Below the pieces are notes generated by a model. It was not told the DNA's origin, did no database searches, and was given only the letters and a program-made list of their open reading frames with translations. DNA of 64,000 nucleotides from Egicoccus sp. AB-alg2 (GTDB lineage: Bacteria > Actinomycetota > Nitriliruptoria > Nitriliruptorales > Nitriliruptoraceae): positions 490,349 to 554,348 of the forward strand of contig NZ_JBGUAX010000001.1 of NCBI RefSeq assembly GCF_041821065.1. The letters run 5' to 3'. The translations under genes were made by a program, and so were the position numbers. This document shows, piece by piece, positions 7,244 through 16,559 of this stretch (positions are counted from its first letter, which is position 1; each line of letters begins with the position of its first letter).

Positions 7244-8703
7244 CAGTCGTCGCCCTTGAGCTCGTCGCGCAGGGCGGCGTCGTTGATGCCGAGGTGGTCG
7301 AGGTCGGTGGCCTCGAGCTCGGCCTCGATGTGGGCCAGGGCCCGCGCCTCGATGCCGGGCAGGTCGACCTCGGTCAGGATCTCGCGGAAGAAGCCGTGGA
7401 CCAGCATCCGCAGCGCCTGCGGGCGCGGGATGCCGCGCGACTCCAGGTAGAACAGGTGCCGGGCGTCGAGCTGGCCGGTCGCCGAGCCGTGGCCGGCGGT
7501 GATGTCGGCGCACTCGATCTCCAGGAACGGCGTCGCGTCGGCGCGGGCGCCCTCCGTGAGGATCAGGCTGCGGTTGTTCTCGTCCGTGGAGGTGCCGACC
7601 GCGTCCTTGTGCACGAAGACGTTGCCGCGGAACACGGTCCGGGACCGGCCCTGCAGCGCGCCCTTGTAGAACACGTCCGAGGTCGCCCGCGGCGCGAGGT
7701 GCCGGATGTAGGGCTGCAGGTCGAACCACTGGCGCTCGTCGGCGTAGTAGACGCCCAGCGGCCGTACGTCGGCACCGGGGCCGAGCAGGTCGCACTCGGG
7801 ACGCAGGCGCACGGTGGCGCCGCCGACCACGACGGCGACGTGACGCACCTGCGCGTCGCGGTGGGCGCCGACCTTCTGGAGGGCCAGGTGGCTGACGCCG
7901 CTGCCCCACTCGTGGAGGCTGACCAGGTCGACCTGCGAGGCGTCCTGCGCCACCACCTCGACGACCTCGTCGACCAGGGCCGTGGCGCCCTCGTCGGAGG
8001 TGTGCTCGAGGTAGATCGTGGCCTTGGCGTGGTGGCCGAGGACGGCCAGGACCCGGGGCAGGTGTGCGCCGTCGCGTGTCACGTGGACGTGGACGCCGAT
8101 CGGCGCGTCGACCTCGACCTCCGCCGGGACGTGGACGAACACGCCGGCGGTCCAGGCCGCGTCGTTGACGCTGACCGTGCGGTCCTCGTCGGCGCCGGAG
8201 CCGTCACCCGAGGTGGTCAGCGCGCCGAGGTGCGTGCGCACCAGGTCCGGGTGCTCGTGCGCCGCGGTGCGCAGGTCGGTGACGACCACGCCCTGCTCGG
8301 CGAGCTCGGCCGGGACCACGGCCTCGACGACCTCGCCGTCGACGACGCGGGCCTGGGCGGTCGGCGTCTGGAGGGAGCCCACCAGCGAGTCGGGCGTGCC
8401 GGCCTCGACCGGGGCCTCCGCGACCACGGGGTGGCTGACGTCGAACCGCTTCGCGAACGGCGTCGAGCGCCAGAACTCGTCCTTGCGGCTGTCCGGCCAG
8501 GCCTGGTCGAGGTAGCGCTTGGTGGCCGCCAGCCGGCGATCGACGAGCCAGTCGGGCTCGCCGGCCGCCAGGCTGCGCACGGCGTCCTCGGTCAACGCGT
8601 CGAGGGGGGTCGCCCCAGACGTGGGGCGCTGCTGATCTGCGACGCGGTCCACGGCAGAGACGGTCGCCTCGTGCTCGGGGCGCGTGGTGGAAGGACTCGT
8701 CAT
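7243..8703 (-). CDS. sufD: Fe-S assembly scaffold partner SufD
   Basis: 486-residue member of the SufB/SufD family, which forms the SufBC2D scaffold. The C-terminal beta-helix core is recognisable ([23 protein letters not shown] segment, then [19 protein letters not shown] and the closing [19 protein letters not shown]). The N-terminal 60 residues are variable. The start ATG (8701-8703) overlaps the sufB TGA, and its stop overlaps the Rieske ATG, making a tightly coupled B-D-ferredoxin block. Confidence 0.95.
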   Translation of the reverse strand: MTSPSTTRPEHEATVSAVDRVADQQRPTSGATPLDALTEDAVRSLAAGEPDWLVDRRLAATKRYLDQAWPDSRKDEFWRSTPFAKRFDVSHPVVAEAPVEAGTPDSLVGSLQTPTAQARVVDGEVVEAVVPAELAEQGVVVTDLRTAAHEHPDLVRTHLGALTTSGDGSGADEDRTVSVNDAAWTAGVFVHVPAEVEVDAPIGVHVHVTRDGAHLPRVLAVLGHHAKATIYLEHTSDEGATALVDEVVEVVAQDASQVDLVSLHEWGSGVSHLALQKVGAHRDAQVRHVAVVVGGATVRLRPECDLLGPGADVRPLGVYYADERQWFDLQPYIRHLAPRATSDVFYKGALQGRSRTVFRGNVFVHKDAVGTSTDENNRSLILTEGARADATPFLEIECADITAGHGSATGQLDARHLFYLESRGIPRPQALRMLVHGFFREILTEVDLPGIEARALAHIEAELEATDLDHLGINDAALRDELKGDD

Positions 8704-10151
8704 CCGATGGCGCCTTCCATCTCCAGCGCGATGAGGCGGTTGAGTTCGACGGCGTACTCCATCGGCAGCTCCCGGGCGATCGGCTCGATGAAGCCGCGCA
8801 CGATCATGGCCGTGGCCTCGTCCTCGTCGATCCCGCGCGACTGCATGTAGAACAGCTGGTCGTCGGAGACCTTCGAGACCGTGGCCTCGTGCTCGATCGT
8901 GGCGTCCTCCTGCTCGATCTCCATGTACGGGTAGGTGTCCGTACGCGAGGTGTCGTCGAGCATCAGCGCGTCGCACTTCACCGCGCTGCGGGCGTGGTGG
9001 GCGCCCTCCTCGATGCGGACCAGGCCGCGGTAGGAGGTACGGCCGTTGCCCTTCGAGATCGACTTCGACAGGATGTTGGACGTCGTGTACGGCGCGGCGT
9101 GGACCATCTTGGCGCCGGCGTCCTGGTGCTGGCCGTCGTTGGCGTACGCGACCGACAGGACCTCGCCCTTGGCACCCTCGCCCGTCAGCCACACGGCCGG
9201 GTACTTCATCGTGACCTTGGAGCCGATGTTGCCGTCGATCCACTCCATGGTGGCGTTCTTCTGGGCGACGGCCCGCTTGGTGACCAGGTTGTAGACGTTG
9301 GTCGACCAGTTCTGGATCGTCGTGTAGCGGACGCGGGCACGCTCCTTGACGATGATCTCCACGACCGCGGAGTGCAGCGAGTCGGAGCTGTAGATCGGTG
9401 CCGTGCAGCCCTCGACGTAGTGCACGTAGCTGCCGGGCTCGGCGATGATCAGCGTCCGCTCGAACTGGCCCATGTTCTGCTTGTTGATGCGGAAGTAGGC
9501 CTGCAGCGGGATGTCGACCTCGACACCCTCGGGGATCCAGATGAACGACCCACCCGACCACACGGCGGTGTTGAGCGCGGCGAACTTGTTGTCGTTGGCC
9601 GGGATCACCGTCGCGAAGTGCTCGCGGAAGATGTCCTCGTGCTCGTGCAGGGCCGTGTCGGTGTCGAGGAAGATCACGCCCTGCGCCTCGAGGTCCTCGC
9701 GGACCTTGTGGTACAGCACGGTCGACTCGTACTGGGCGGCGACGCCGGCGATGAGCCGCTCGCGCTCGGCCTGCGGGATGCCGAGCTTCTCGTAGGTCTC
9801 CAGGATCTCCGGCGGCAGCTCGTCCCACGAGTTGGCCTGCTTCTCGCTGGCCTCGACGTAGTAGAAGATGTCGTCGAACTTGATCCCGGACAGGTCCGAG
9901 CCCCAGTTGGGCATCGGACGACGCTGGAAGGCGTCGAAGGCGCGCAGGCGCAGGTCGCGCATCCACGAGGGCTCGTTCTTGCGCTCGCTGATGGCGGCGA
10001 CGGTCTCGCGCGTCAGGCCGGTGCCCGACGTGAAGGCGTAGCCCTCGTCGCTGTCGGACCAGCCGAACTTGTAGTCCGACAGGTCCTGGGCGACGCGGGC
10101 CTGCTCTGCGCGGGCCTCGCTGACCGGGAGCTGGATCTCGGTCTGGCTCAC
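8700..10151 (-). CDS. sufB: Fe-S assembly scaffold SufB
   Basis: 483 residues, the usual SufB length, with the strongly conserved family landmarks [56 protein letters not shown] and the C-terminal [19 protein letters not shown]. It is the site of de novo cluster assembly. The start GTG (10149-10151) overlaps the sufR stop as GTGA and has GAGGAG seven bases upstream. It is the first structural gene behind the regulator and is coupled to it. Confidence 0.97.
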   Translation of the reverse strand: MSQTEIQLPVSEARAEQARVAQDLSDYKFGWSDSDEGYAFTSGTGLTRETVAAISERKNEPSWMRDLRLRAFDAFQRRPMPNWGSDLSGIKFDDIFYYVEASEKQANSWDELPPEILETYEKLGIPQAERERLIAGVAAQYESTVLYHKVREDLEAQGVIFLDTDTALHEHEDIFREHFATVIPANDNKFAALNTAVWSGGSFIWIPEGVEVDIPLQAYFRINKQNMGQFERTLIIAEPGSYVHYVEGCTAPIYSSDSLHSAVVEIIVKERARVRYTTIQNWSTNVYNLVTKRAVAQKNATMEWIDGNIGSKVTMKYPAVWLTGEGAKGEVLSVAYANDGQHQDAGAKMVHAAPYTTSNILSKSISKGNGRTSYRGLVRIEEGAHHARSAVKCDALMLDDTSRTDTYPYMEIEQEDATIEHEATVSKVSDDQLFYMQSRGIDEDEATAMIVRGFIEPIARELPMEYAVELNRLIALEMEGAIG

Positions 10152-10909
10152 AGCTCGTCTCCTCGTCCGGACGGCCCGGACGGCTGGGTTCCTCGGGCTC
10201 GGGAGCCCGAGGCGGGGGTGGTCGTGGCGGACGCCGTACGTGGCTGCACGCAGCAGACGCAGGCGCTGCCACCCTCCGCGAGCGTCTCGCGGCGGGAGAT
10301 CTTCACGTCGCTGCCGAGCACCCGGGCGAAGCCGGCGGCCTCGTAGGCGCACAGCTCCGGGTGTTCCTCGGCGGCGTCCTGGATGGCGCAGTGGTGCTGC
10401 TTCAGCGTGAATCCGTCACCGTCGGGGGTGACGGATGCCGCGTAGCCGGCCTCGGAGAGGCGGCTGGCGAGTTGTTGCAGGCGCTCGTGCAGGTCCTCGG
10501 CGGTGACGGCGTCGCGCAGGCCCTCGACCTGACGCTGCAGCCGCCAGCGCAGGAACTGGCGCAGCCCGTCGCCGTCCGCCTGGTCGGCCAGGAAGTCGAG
10601 CAGTTCGCCGGCGAGCTGGTCGTGGCCCTGCGGGAACAGCCGGCGCGCGTCGGCGGTCAGCGAGTAGCGCGCCGCGGGGCGGCCACGTCCCTGCTTGACC
10701 GTCTGGGCGGCGACCAGGCCGTCCTCCTCGAGGACGGTCAGGTGCCGGCGTGTGGCGACCTCAGAGATGTCCAGCGCCCTGGCCAGCTCGGACACCGACG
10801 CGTCGCCGTCGCGGCGCAGCACCTGGACGATCGTGGCGCGCTGCTCGCCCAGCAACGACACCAGCGAACGCCCCGCGAGCGGGGTCGTCGTCGTGGCGTC
10901 GGTGGACAT
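10148..10909 (-). CDS. sufR: SufR-type Fe-S-sensing transcriptional repressor
   Basis: 253 residues. The N-terminal winged helix-turn-helix (about 20-85, [20 protein letters not shown]) is DeoR/ArsR-like. The C-terminal half has the cysteines expected for a sensory cluster: HHCAIQDA (near 173), PELCAYE (near 187) and SACVCCV (near 217-220). Start ATG (10907-10909) after GAGGA. It heads the suf operon and probably represses it when cluster-loaded; an exact CAAC-N6-GTTG operator sits on the promoter 94 bases upstream. A 30-residue Ser/Gly/Pro-rich C-terminal tail follows the last cysteines, unlike typical SufR. Confidence 0.93.
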   Translation of the reverse strand: MSTDATTTTPLAGRSLVSLLGEQRATIVQVLRRDGDASVSELARALDISEVATRRHLTVLEEDGLVAAQTVKQGRGRPAARYSLTADARRLFPQGHDQLAGELLDFLADQADGDGLRQFLRWRLQRQVEGLRDAVTAEDLHERLQQLASRLSEAGYAASVTPDGDGFTLKQHHCAIQDAAEEHPELCAYEAAGFARVLGSDVKISRRETLAEGGSACVCCVQPRTASATTTPASGSRARGTQPSGPSGRGDEL

Positions 10910-11002
10910 GGTGGCAGGTCCTCGTCGAGGCGCGGGAGGCGGCAAGGACGTCGCGCGCGGTCTCCCGGCCCGAGCGTCCCGGTGGGAGCGGAGTCATTTA
11001 CG

Positions 11003-11016
11003 CAACATCCGTGTTG
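11003..11016 (-). promoter_or_regulatory. SufR operator CAAC-N6-GTTG
   Basis: caac (11003-11006), six bases, gttg (11013-11016): exactly the half-site pattern established for SufR in cyanobacteria. It lies immediately downstream of the -10 box, over the expected transcription start, where bound repressor would block initiation. Confidence 0.75.
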
Positions 11017-11019
11017 TGA

Positions 11020-11048
11020 ATAGTAGGGACGAGGTCCGGTCCACGCAA
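11020..11048 (-). promoter_or_regulatory. suf operon promoter
   Basis: Minus-strand -35 TTGCGT (11043-11048), 17-base spacer, -10 TACTAT (11020-11025). Initiation would occur near 11013, inside the SufR operator. The leader to the sufR ATG is about 100 bases. Confidence 0.7.
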
Positions 11049-11100
11049 GGTGGCGGGGCGTCCAGCGGCCTCGGCGACCACCGCCCCGCCCGACACGTGA

Positions 11101-11149
11101 GATGCGTGCATCCCGACCCGCGCTCCGTGCGCGTCGGGATGCACGCATC
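11101..11149. terminator. 17-bp perfect inverted repeat after metQ
   Basis: gatgcgtgcatcccgac (11101-11117) and its exact complement (11133-11149) around a 15-base loop. It begins 50 bases past the metQ stop on the minus strand and would separate the met and suf transcripts. There is no U-tract, as in many high-GC terminators. Confidence 0.6.
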
Positions 11150-11198
11150 GAGGCCGCCGGACGCCGCCGTGACCCGCGACGACCGGCGGCCGGGGACG

Positions 11199-12026
11199 TC
11201 AGAAGGCGGGCAGGACGGCGCCCTCGTAGGTCTGGTCGATGAAGTCACGGACCTCCTCGCTGTGGAGGAGGCGCTCGAGTTCCTCGACCCGCGGGTCGGC
11301 CTGGTCCCCGTCGCGCACGACGACGAGGTTGGCGTTGGGGTTGCCCTCGGCCGCCTCCAGCGCCAGCGCGTCGTCGGCGGGCACCAGCCCCGCCTCGATC
11401 GCGTAGTTGCCGTTGACGACTGCCGCGTCGACGTCCTGCAGCGTGCGGGGCAGCTGGGCGGCCTCGATCTCCGTGATGTCGAGCTCGCGGGGGTTGTCCT
11501 GGATGTCCAGCACGGTCGGTGCGGCCTCGCCGGTGTCGGCGAGGTCGATCAGCCCGTTGGCCTCCAGCAGGCGCAGGCCGCGGGCGGCGTTGGCGGGGTC
11601 GTTGGCGATGGCGACGGTCGCGCCCGCGGGCAGCTCGTCCAGGCTGGCGTGGCGGTCGGAGTAGATGCCGAGCGGCTCGAGGTGGACGGGCTCGAGCGCG
11701 ACGAACTCGTAGCCGGCCGTCGCGACCTGTTCCTCGAGGTAGGGCACGGTCTGGAAGTAGTTGGCGTCCAGTTCGCCCTCGGCGAGGGCGACGTTGGGCT
11801 GGACGTAGTCGGTGAACTCGACGATCTCCACGTCGAGGCCGGCGTCGGCCGCGAGTTCGTCGGCGACGAATCCGAGGATCTCGGCGTGCGGCACGGGCGA
11901 GACGCCGACGCGCAGCGGCGCGTCGGGGTCACCGGCCGCCGACCCGGTCTGGCCGGCGCCGCCGCAGGCGGTCAGTGCGACGGCCGCGGCCAGCGCGGCC
12001 GTGAGGGTGCGGAGCGGGGTACGCAA
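11199..12026 (-). CDS. metQ: Methionine-binding lipoprotein MetQ (NlpA family)
   Basis: Substrate-binding protein of the MetNIQ importer. 275 residues. Signal peptide with lipobox LTACGG (Cys near 21), then NlpA-family sequence (LRVGVSPVPHAEILGFV, ELDANYFQTVPYLEEQ, NDPANAARGLRLLEANGLI). Start is TTG (12024-12026), with AAGGAA upstream; no better codon is in range. It is the last gene of metN-metI-metQ. Methionine (or methionine derivative) specificity follows from family and gene order. Confidence 0.93.
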   Translation of the reverse strand: MRTPLRTLTAALAAAVALTACGGAGQTGSAAGDPDAPLRVGVSPVPHAEILGFVADELAADAGLDVEIVEFTDYVQPNVALAEGELDANYFQTVPYLEEQVATAGYEFVALEPVHLEPLGIYSDRHASLDELPAGATVAIANDPANAARGLRLLEANGLIDLADTGEAAPTVLDIQDNPRELDITEIEAAQLPRTLQDVDAAVVNGNYAIEAGLVPADDALALEAAEGNPNANLVVVRDGDQADPRVEELERLLHSEEVRDFIDQTYEGAVLPAF

Positions 12027-12089
12027 GAGTCGTTCCTTCCGGGGGCGGGAGGGGTCGTGACCGAAGCGGGGTCGGTCAGGAAGAGAGGG

Positions 12090-12740
12090 TCAGTGGCGCC
12101 GCAGGCGGCGCACGAGCAGGTCGCCGACGACCTGCAGGAGTTGGACGACGACGACCAGGAGCACGATCGTGGCGAGCATCACGTCGCCGCGGAAACGCTG
12201 GTAGCCGAAGCGGATGGCCACGTCGCCGAGGCCACCGCCGCCGACGACGCCGGCCATGGCCGAGTACCCGACCAGGGCGATGAGCGTCACGGTGAGGCCG
12301 GCGACCAGCGACGGCAGTGCCTCGGGCAGCAGGACCTTGGCGATCACCTGGCGGTCCGAGGCGCCCATGGCCAGCGCGGCCTCGAGCTTGCCGGGATGCA
12401 CCTCGGCCAGCGCGGTCTCGACCAGCCGGGCGTAGAACGGGATGGCGCCGACCGCCAACGGCACGATGGCGGCGGTGGAGCCCAGGGAGGTGCCGACGAC
12501 CAGCCGCGTGAACGGGATCAGCGCGATCAGCAGGATGATGAAGGGCAGCGACCGCCCGATGTTGACGAACGTGCCGAGCACGCGGTTCGCCAGCGGCTGC
12601 GGTCGCAGCCCGCCCGGGCCCGAGGCGACCAGCGCCACCCCCAGCGGCACGCCGAGCAGCAGGCTCACCACCCCGGCCACGCCGACCATGTAGAGCGTCT
12701 CGACCGTGGCATCCAGCAGCAGCGGTACGAGCTGACTCAT
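12090..12740 (-). CDS. metI: Methionine ABC importer permease MetI
   Basis: 216-residue membrane protein with five hydrophobic helices and the permease coupling motif EAALAMGASDRQVIAKVLLPEA-type (EAA loop near 135-155). Its ATG overlaps the metN stop as ATGA, typical of this operon. It forms the transmembrane dimer through which MetQ-delivered methionine passes. Confidence 0.95.
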   Translation of the reverse strand: MSQLVPLLLDATVETLYMVGVAGVVSLLLGVPLGVALVASGPGGLRPQPLANRVLGTFVNIGRSLPFIILLIALIPFTRLVVGTSLGSTAAIVPLAVGAIPFYARLVETALAEVHPGKLEAALAMGASDRQVIAKVLLPEALPSLVAGLTVTLIALVGYSAMAGVVGGGGLGDVAIRFGYQRFRGDVMLATIVLLVVVVQLLQVVGDLLVRRLRRH

Positions 12741-13729
12741 CCCACGACCTCCACCTCGGCGCCGCGGTCGCGCAGGTGGGCGATCGCGGCGGTGGGGTCA
12801 CCCTCGGGCAGCTGGAGGTGCAGACGCCCGATGCGCAGGCCGGCGATGACGTCGACGCCGCCTCCGACGACGGAGACGTCCAGGTCGAAGCGCCGCACGA
12901 GGTCGGCGATGACCGGCTCGCCGACCAGGTCACCGACGAAGCGGACGTCGAGCAGCGTGCCGGGGACCGCATCGACCACCCCGGGGTCGGGTGCGGGCAG
13001 CTTCGGCCCCAGGCCGGCGGCCAGCAGCGAGCGCGGCTGGGCCAGCAGGTCGGCGACCCGGCCGGACTCGACCACGCGGCCGCCGGCGAGGAGCACGGCC
13101 CGGTCGCAGATGCGCTCCACGACGTGCATCTCGTGGGTGATCAGCAGGACGGTCAGGTCCAGACGGCGGTTGAGGTCGCGCAGCAGGTCCAGGACCTGGT
13201 CGGTGGTGTCGGGGTCCAGGGCGGAAGTCGCCTCGTCGCACAACAGCACGTCGGGTTCGGTCGCCAACGCCCGGGCGATCCCGACGCGCTGCTGCTGCCC
13301 GCCCGACAGCTGCGACGGGTAGGCGTCGGCACGGTCGGCCAGACCGACGAGGTCGAGCAGTTCGTGCACCCGCTCGCGACGGCGGGCGCGCGGCACACCG
13401 GCGACCTCCAGCGGCAGCGCCACGTTGTCGGCGGCGGTTCGCGACGCGAGCAGCGCGAACTGCTGGAAGACGGTGCCGACACGGCGCCGGGCCGCGCGCA
13501 GGTCCGCATGCGGCAGGGCGGTCAGGTCGACGCCGCCGATCTCCACCGTTCCCGAAGTGGGGCGCTCGAGCAGGTTGACGCAGCGCAGCAGGGTCGACTT
13601 GCCGGCGCCGCTCTGTCCGATGACCCCGCAGACCTCGCCGCGCGCCACCTCGAGGTCGACGTCGGCGAGCGCGACGACGTCCCCGCCCCGAGCGGGGAAG
13701 GTCTTGGACACGCGCGAGAGTCGGATCAT
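12737..13729 (-). CDS. metN: Methionine ABC importer ATPase MetN
   Basis: 330 residues. Walker A GQSGAGKST (near 38), signature LSGGQQQRVGIARAL, Walker B VLLCDEATSALD. The C-terminal 75 residues match the NIL regulatory domain (VSVVGGGVDVIAGLRIGRLH), which binds methionine and inhibits transport. Start ATG at 13727-13729, after GAGGTG. The leader upstream is long, with a strong hairpin at 13924-13951, but I could not fit a SAM riboswitch to it. Confidence 0.95.
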   Translation of the reverse strand: MIRLSRVSKTFPARGGDVVALADVDLEVARGEVCGVIGQSGAGKSTLLRCVNLLERPTSGTVEIGGVDLTALPHADLRAARRRVGTVFQQFALLASRTAADNVALPLEVAGVPRARRRERVHELLDLVGLADRADAYPSQLSGGQQQRVGIARALATEPDVLLCDEATSALDPDTTDQVLDLLRDLNRRLDLTVLLITHEMHVVERICDRAVLLAGGRVVESGRVADLLAQPRSLLAAGLGPKLPAPDPGVVDAVPGTLLDVRFVGDLVGEPVIADLVRRFDLDVSVVGGGVDVIAGLRIGRLHLQLPEGDPTAAIAHLRDRGAEVEVVG

Positions 13730-14540
13730 GCGGTGAACACCTCGAAGGAGGAGCGCGAAGGACGCCGGAGCGACGTCGTTCTGAGGGCGCCGCCGTCGGG
13801 CCGGCAGACGTGCGCGACCGGCAGCGTCCGAAGTGACGCGGATCGCCGGTCGCGCGGGGTCGGCAGCGTGTCGCGCCCGGCTGCTTGCCGCCAGCACCTT
13901 GGTGCAAACCGTGAGAAGCGGACGGTGGACGTCCGATCGGAGACGTCCACCCTGCGTGCGCACCGCCTCGCCGGCCGCGCCGGCCATCGACGCCCTGTCA
14001 CCCGCCCGTTAGGGTCGGATCGTCCGCGAATTGGTCGGGAGTCGCCCCCCCGCCGCGCGCCGATGGGCGTCGAGGATGGACCAGGGCGACGACACCGGTC
14101 AGCAGCCCACCCATTCCGGGTGGCCCGCGGACGAGGCAGTCATCGGTAGTGAGCGCGAACGGCTCCGCTCCCCAGGAGAGCGTCGAGCCGACCGATGACC
14201 GCCGAGGGTCCCGAGAAGACGCGAGGATCGGCCCGGGCGGCCCGGGTCGGCACCACGACCACGACTCGACGCGTCGCTCGGGGCCCTCCTTCGTCGTCTT
14301 ACGAACGGCCGCCGGTTCCTCGACGACCTGGGCCCCGGGGCTCGTACGGCCGGCGCGGCCAAACCGTCACCTGCAGCCGCCCCGGGCATCGACATCTCGG
14401 CAGGCGCCGGAGCGAGGCAGTCTCCGTAGGCTGCTATGGAGGGCGGGCGGGTGAGGCAGCCGGAGGAGACTGGCTCGCGGAGGCGCCGGTCGCGCTGGGG
14501 GGACGCCGGGGGACGCCGGGGGCCGCCGACCGTTGGCGGG
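13730..14540. other. 811-base stretch without a convincing gene
   Basis: Between metN and the PilZ gene. Open frames on both strands lack ribosome sites and recognisable protein. It holds the hairpin at 13924-13951, two copies of cgaggcagt (14132-14140 and 14413-14421) each followed by a similar tcngtag-like tail, and a doubled gggggacgccg run near 14498-14522. Part is presumably the metN leader and promoter. Confidence 0.5.
13924..13951. other. 10-bp perfect hairpin in the metN leader
   Basis: ggtggacgtc (13924-13933), loop cgatcgga, gacgtccacc (13942-13951); the loop region is itself palindromic (tccgatcgga). It is about 195 bases upstream of metN. It could be an operator, a leader structure or a terminator; none is proven. 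Confidence 0.5.
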
Positions 14541-15221
14541 CTACCGCACGCCCTGGGCGCGGCGGGCGAGCTGCTCCTCGAAGACGTACTGACGCAGTCG
14601 CTCGACGACGGTCTTTTCCAGGTCCTCGAACGCGACACCCAGCTCGAGGCCGTCGGGCACCATCGGCACCGCGCGCACGACCCGGCCTGCCGCATCCACC
14701 TCGCCGTCGGGCAGTTCCAGGCACAGCGACACTCGCGCGCCGGCTTCCAGGTCCGGGCGCCCCGACACCTCGCAGGCCAGCCCACCCTCGGAGAGGTTGC
14801 GCGTCGTGGCCGACAGTTCGTCGGGCCGCTCGACACCGAGGTGCAGCGACAGGCGGGTCTCCAGCCGGAAGGCCGACCGCCGCTGCGAGAGGGCACTGCG
14901 CCGCACCGTCAGGTCCCAGGTCGCGATGTCCTGGTCGGTGGTGGCGGTCAACTCCGCCTGGGCCTCGAGGTAGCCGAGCTCGGTCGGCCAGCCGAGGGTC
15001 ACCCCGCGACCGGGGTCGGGCAGGATCGGCGGACCCATCGGGCGCGTGGGTGCGACGACCACGAGGTCCGGACCGTTCTGGGCCTCCACCCGGCTGCGCC
15101 ACGCCCGGTCGACGCCGTCGAGCTCGAGGGCGACGACGGTGCCGGCCGTCGGGACGCGCAACGTGCCGTCCGCCGGTGCCGGGGCGGTCGGCGCCGGCCG
15201 CGTCGGGCGTCTGCGCAGCAT
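14541..15221 (-). CDS. PilZ-domain c-di-GMP receptor
   Basis: 226 residues. The C-terminal PilZ domain (about 105-210) shows both nucleotide-binding motifs: RRSAFR preceded by Gln (QRRSAFRLE) and NLSEGG. The N-terminal half (GTVVALELDGVDRAWRSRVE) resembles the YcgR/flagellar-brake-type beta barrel. Start ATG (15219-15221) with GGGAGG seven bases upstream. No diguanylate cyclase or motility gene is in the window, so the output is unknown. Binding of c-di-GMP follows from the intact motifs. Confidence 0.88.
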   Translation of the reverse strand: MLRRRPTRPAPTAPAPADGTLRVPTAGTVVALELDGVDRAWRSRVEAQNGPDLVVVAPTRPMGPPILPDPGRGVTLGWPTELGYLEAQAELTATTDQDIATWDLTVRRSALSQRRSAFRLETRLSLHLGVERPDELSATTRNLSEGGLACEVSGRPDLEAGARVSLCLELPDGEVDAAGRVVRAVPMVPDGLELGVAFEDLEKTVVERLRQYVFEEQLARRAQGVR

Positions 15222-15630
15222 CGGTGTCCCTCCCCATGCCGTTCCCGAGCCGTTCGCGCGACGACTCGAACGCGGGTACTGCGCCGTGTCGGCCGCGGCG
15301 TGACGGGCTGAAGCACCCGCTTCCGCGAAACCGCAGCCGCAGCGGCGCGGCATCCGCCCGACCGGGGCGTCACCGCCTCGACACCGGGGGTATCGACGGC
15401 GGTCGCTCGGCGAGGCAGAGGGCATCGCACGGTGACGAGCGCCGCTCGCGCGTTTCGTCGCGAGCGCTGGGGATCCCGCCCCGTCCCGCCGACCGGTCCA
15501 CGACCGAGCGACCGCCGAACTTTCGGGACCTCTTGCCCGGCCGCGCACGCGGATGGCGCTACCGTTTTCCCTAGGCCTGAGAGTGGTTCCCGGCGCTCAC
15601 GGAACCGCGCTGATGAGGGGCGAAGCACTG

Positions 15631-16074
15631 ATGGGTGTATCGCGAGTCCGGCTAGATGCCGACGTGTTCACGTCGGATGGACAATTGGCCCGCTCCGACG
15701 AGCAGGACCTCAGCGAGGCCCTGCAGCACCTCGACGGGCTGCTGCGCGCCGCGAACGCGTTGCTGGCCGCCAGCGGGCACGCGCCCGGCGTCGTCGACTG
15801 CCGTGCGGCGGGCTGCCTGCTGGCCGGGGTCGCCGACGGGCCGGCCCTCTGCCGCCTCGCGCACCGGCTGATCGGCGATCGACCGGACCCCGCCACCACC
15901 TCCCCCGTCCTGGGTGCCGCCGTGGCGCACTTCCGTGCCGCGTTGCCGCTGGCGATGGACGCGGTGCGCGCGTGCCGGCAGACCGCCCACCCGAACGGCG
16001 CGTGCTGGTTCTCGCCGAACCACCGTGCCGACGCTTGTGGCGCCGTCCTCCGGTTGGCTCACGAGCTCTGCTGA
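15631..16074 (+). CDS. Hypothetical protein, Cys/Ala-rich
   Basis: Unrecognised. 147 residues from ATG 15631 (AGGGG nine bases upstream; two earlier in-frame ATGs lack one). Codon third positions are strongly G/C, supporting translation. The product is mostly helical (EALQHLDGLLRAANALLAAS) with six scattered cysteines, including GVVDCRAAGCLL, AVRACRQ and ADACGAVL. There is no signal peptide or membrane helix. It stands alone between PilZ and another small gene. Confidence 0.6.
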   Translation: MGVSRVRLDADVFTSDGQLARSDEQDLSEALQHLDGLLRAANALLAASGHAPGVVDCRAAGCLLAGVADGPALCRLAHRLIGDRPDPATTSPVLGAAVAHFRAALPLAMDAVRACRQTAHPNGACWFSPNHRADACGAVLRLAHELC

Positions 16075-16235
16075 GCCACGAGCTCCCTCGAGGTCCCGAG
16101 CGGAGCAGCGAGCGCGGCGCCCATGGGCGGTGGGCGGACGAAGCGGACCGAACGGACGGGGCGTGACCGTCCCGGACCGGGCAGGCTGTGACGATGCCGG
16201 CGCGACCGGCCGAATGGGGCGTCAAGGTGAGGGGC

Positions 16236-16454
16236 ATGCGGGAGTCGTTCGAGGGGCAGCAACGACGGGTACGGCAGCGGCCGGACGAGCGACGAGCCGT
16301 CGAGGCCCACCGTGAGCACGTGGTCTCCCGTCTGCTGCAGCACGGGCTGTCGCCCCGCGCCCTGCGTCTGCTGCTGCCCGAGTGGCACCCGCTGATCGAA
16401 CGCGTGGCGTCCCAGCGACCCGCGGCACTCGTCGCCGCGGACGCGGCCCGCTGA
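16236..16454 (+). CDS. Small hypothetical protein
   Basis: 72 residues from ATG 16236, with AAGGTGAG just upstream. It is very basic at the N-terminus (QQRRVRQRPDERRA) and helical throughout (REHVVSRLLQHGLSPRALRLLL). Third-position G/C is high across the frame, and a perfect terminator-like hairpin follows 12 bases after the stop, both supporting a real gene. Function unknown. Confidence 0.55.
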   Translation: MRESFEGQQRRVRQRPDERRAVEAHREHVVSRLLQHGLSPRALRLLLPEWHPLIERVASQRPAALVAADAAR

Positions 16455-16465
16455 CCTGCCGGAGC

Positions 16466-16484
16466 GCCCGGGGCGACCCCGGGC
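16466..16484 (+). terminator. GC hairpin terminator
   Basis: gcccgggg, loop cga, ccccgggc: an 8-bp perfect stem 12 bases after the stop of the small gene at 16236-16454. Confidence 0.5.
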
Positions 16485-16559
16485 CGACGGCGGCGGCGTG
16501 CCATCCTGCGCGGGTGGGCCTTCGTGGCTCGCACGTACCCCGCGACGGACGAGGCAGGC

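Noticed and set aside
7243..10272. 1009-residue minus-strand open frame suggesting a SufB-SufD fusion
   Set aside because: Its first half is out of frame with SufB; true SufB (8700-10151) and SufD (7243-8703) are separate genes joined by an ATGA overlap.
13730..14040. SAM riboswitch before metN
   Set aside because: I could not find the conserved SAM-I or SAM-IV core bases; only a simple hairpin is evident. A covariance search would settle it.
14149..14454. Possible plus-strand gene in the metN-PilZ gap
   Set aside because: No ribosome site, no recognisable fold, and coding-like composition fades after about 45 codons.
15222..15630. c-di-GMP riboswitch near the PilZ gene
   Set aside because: No GEMM-like conserved blocks were found; the region looks like plain intergenic sequence.
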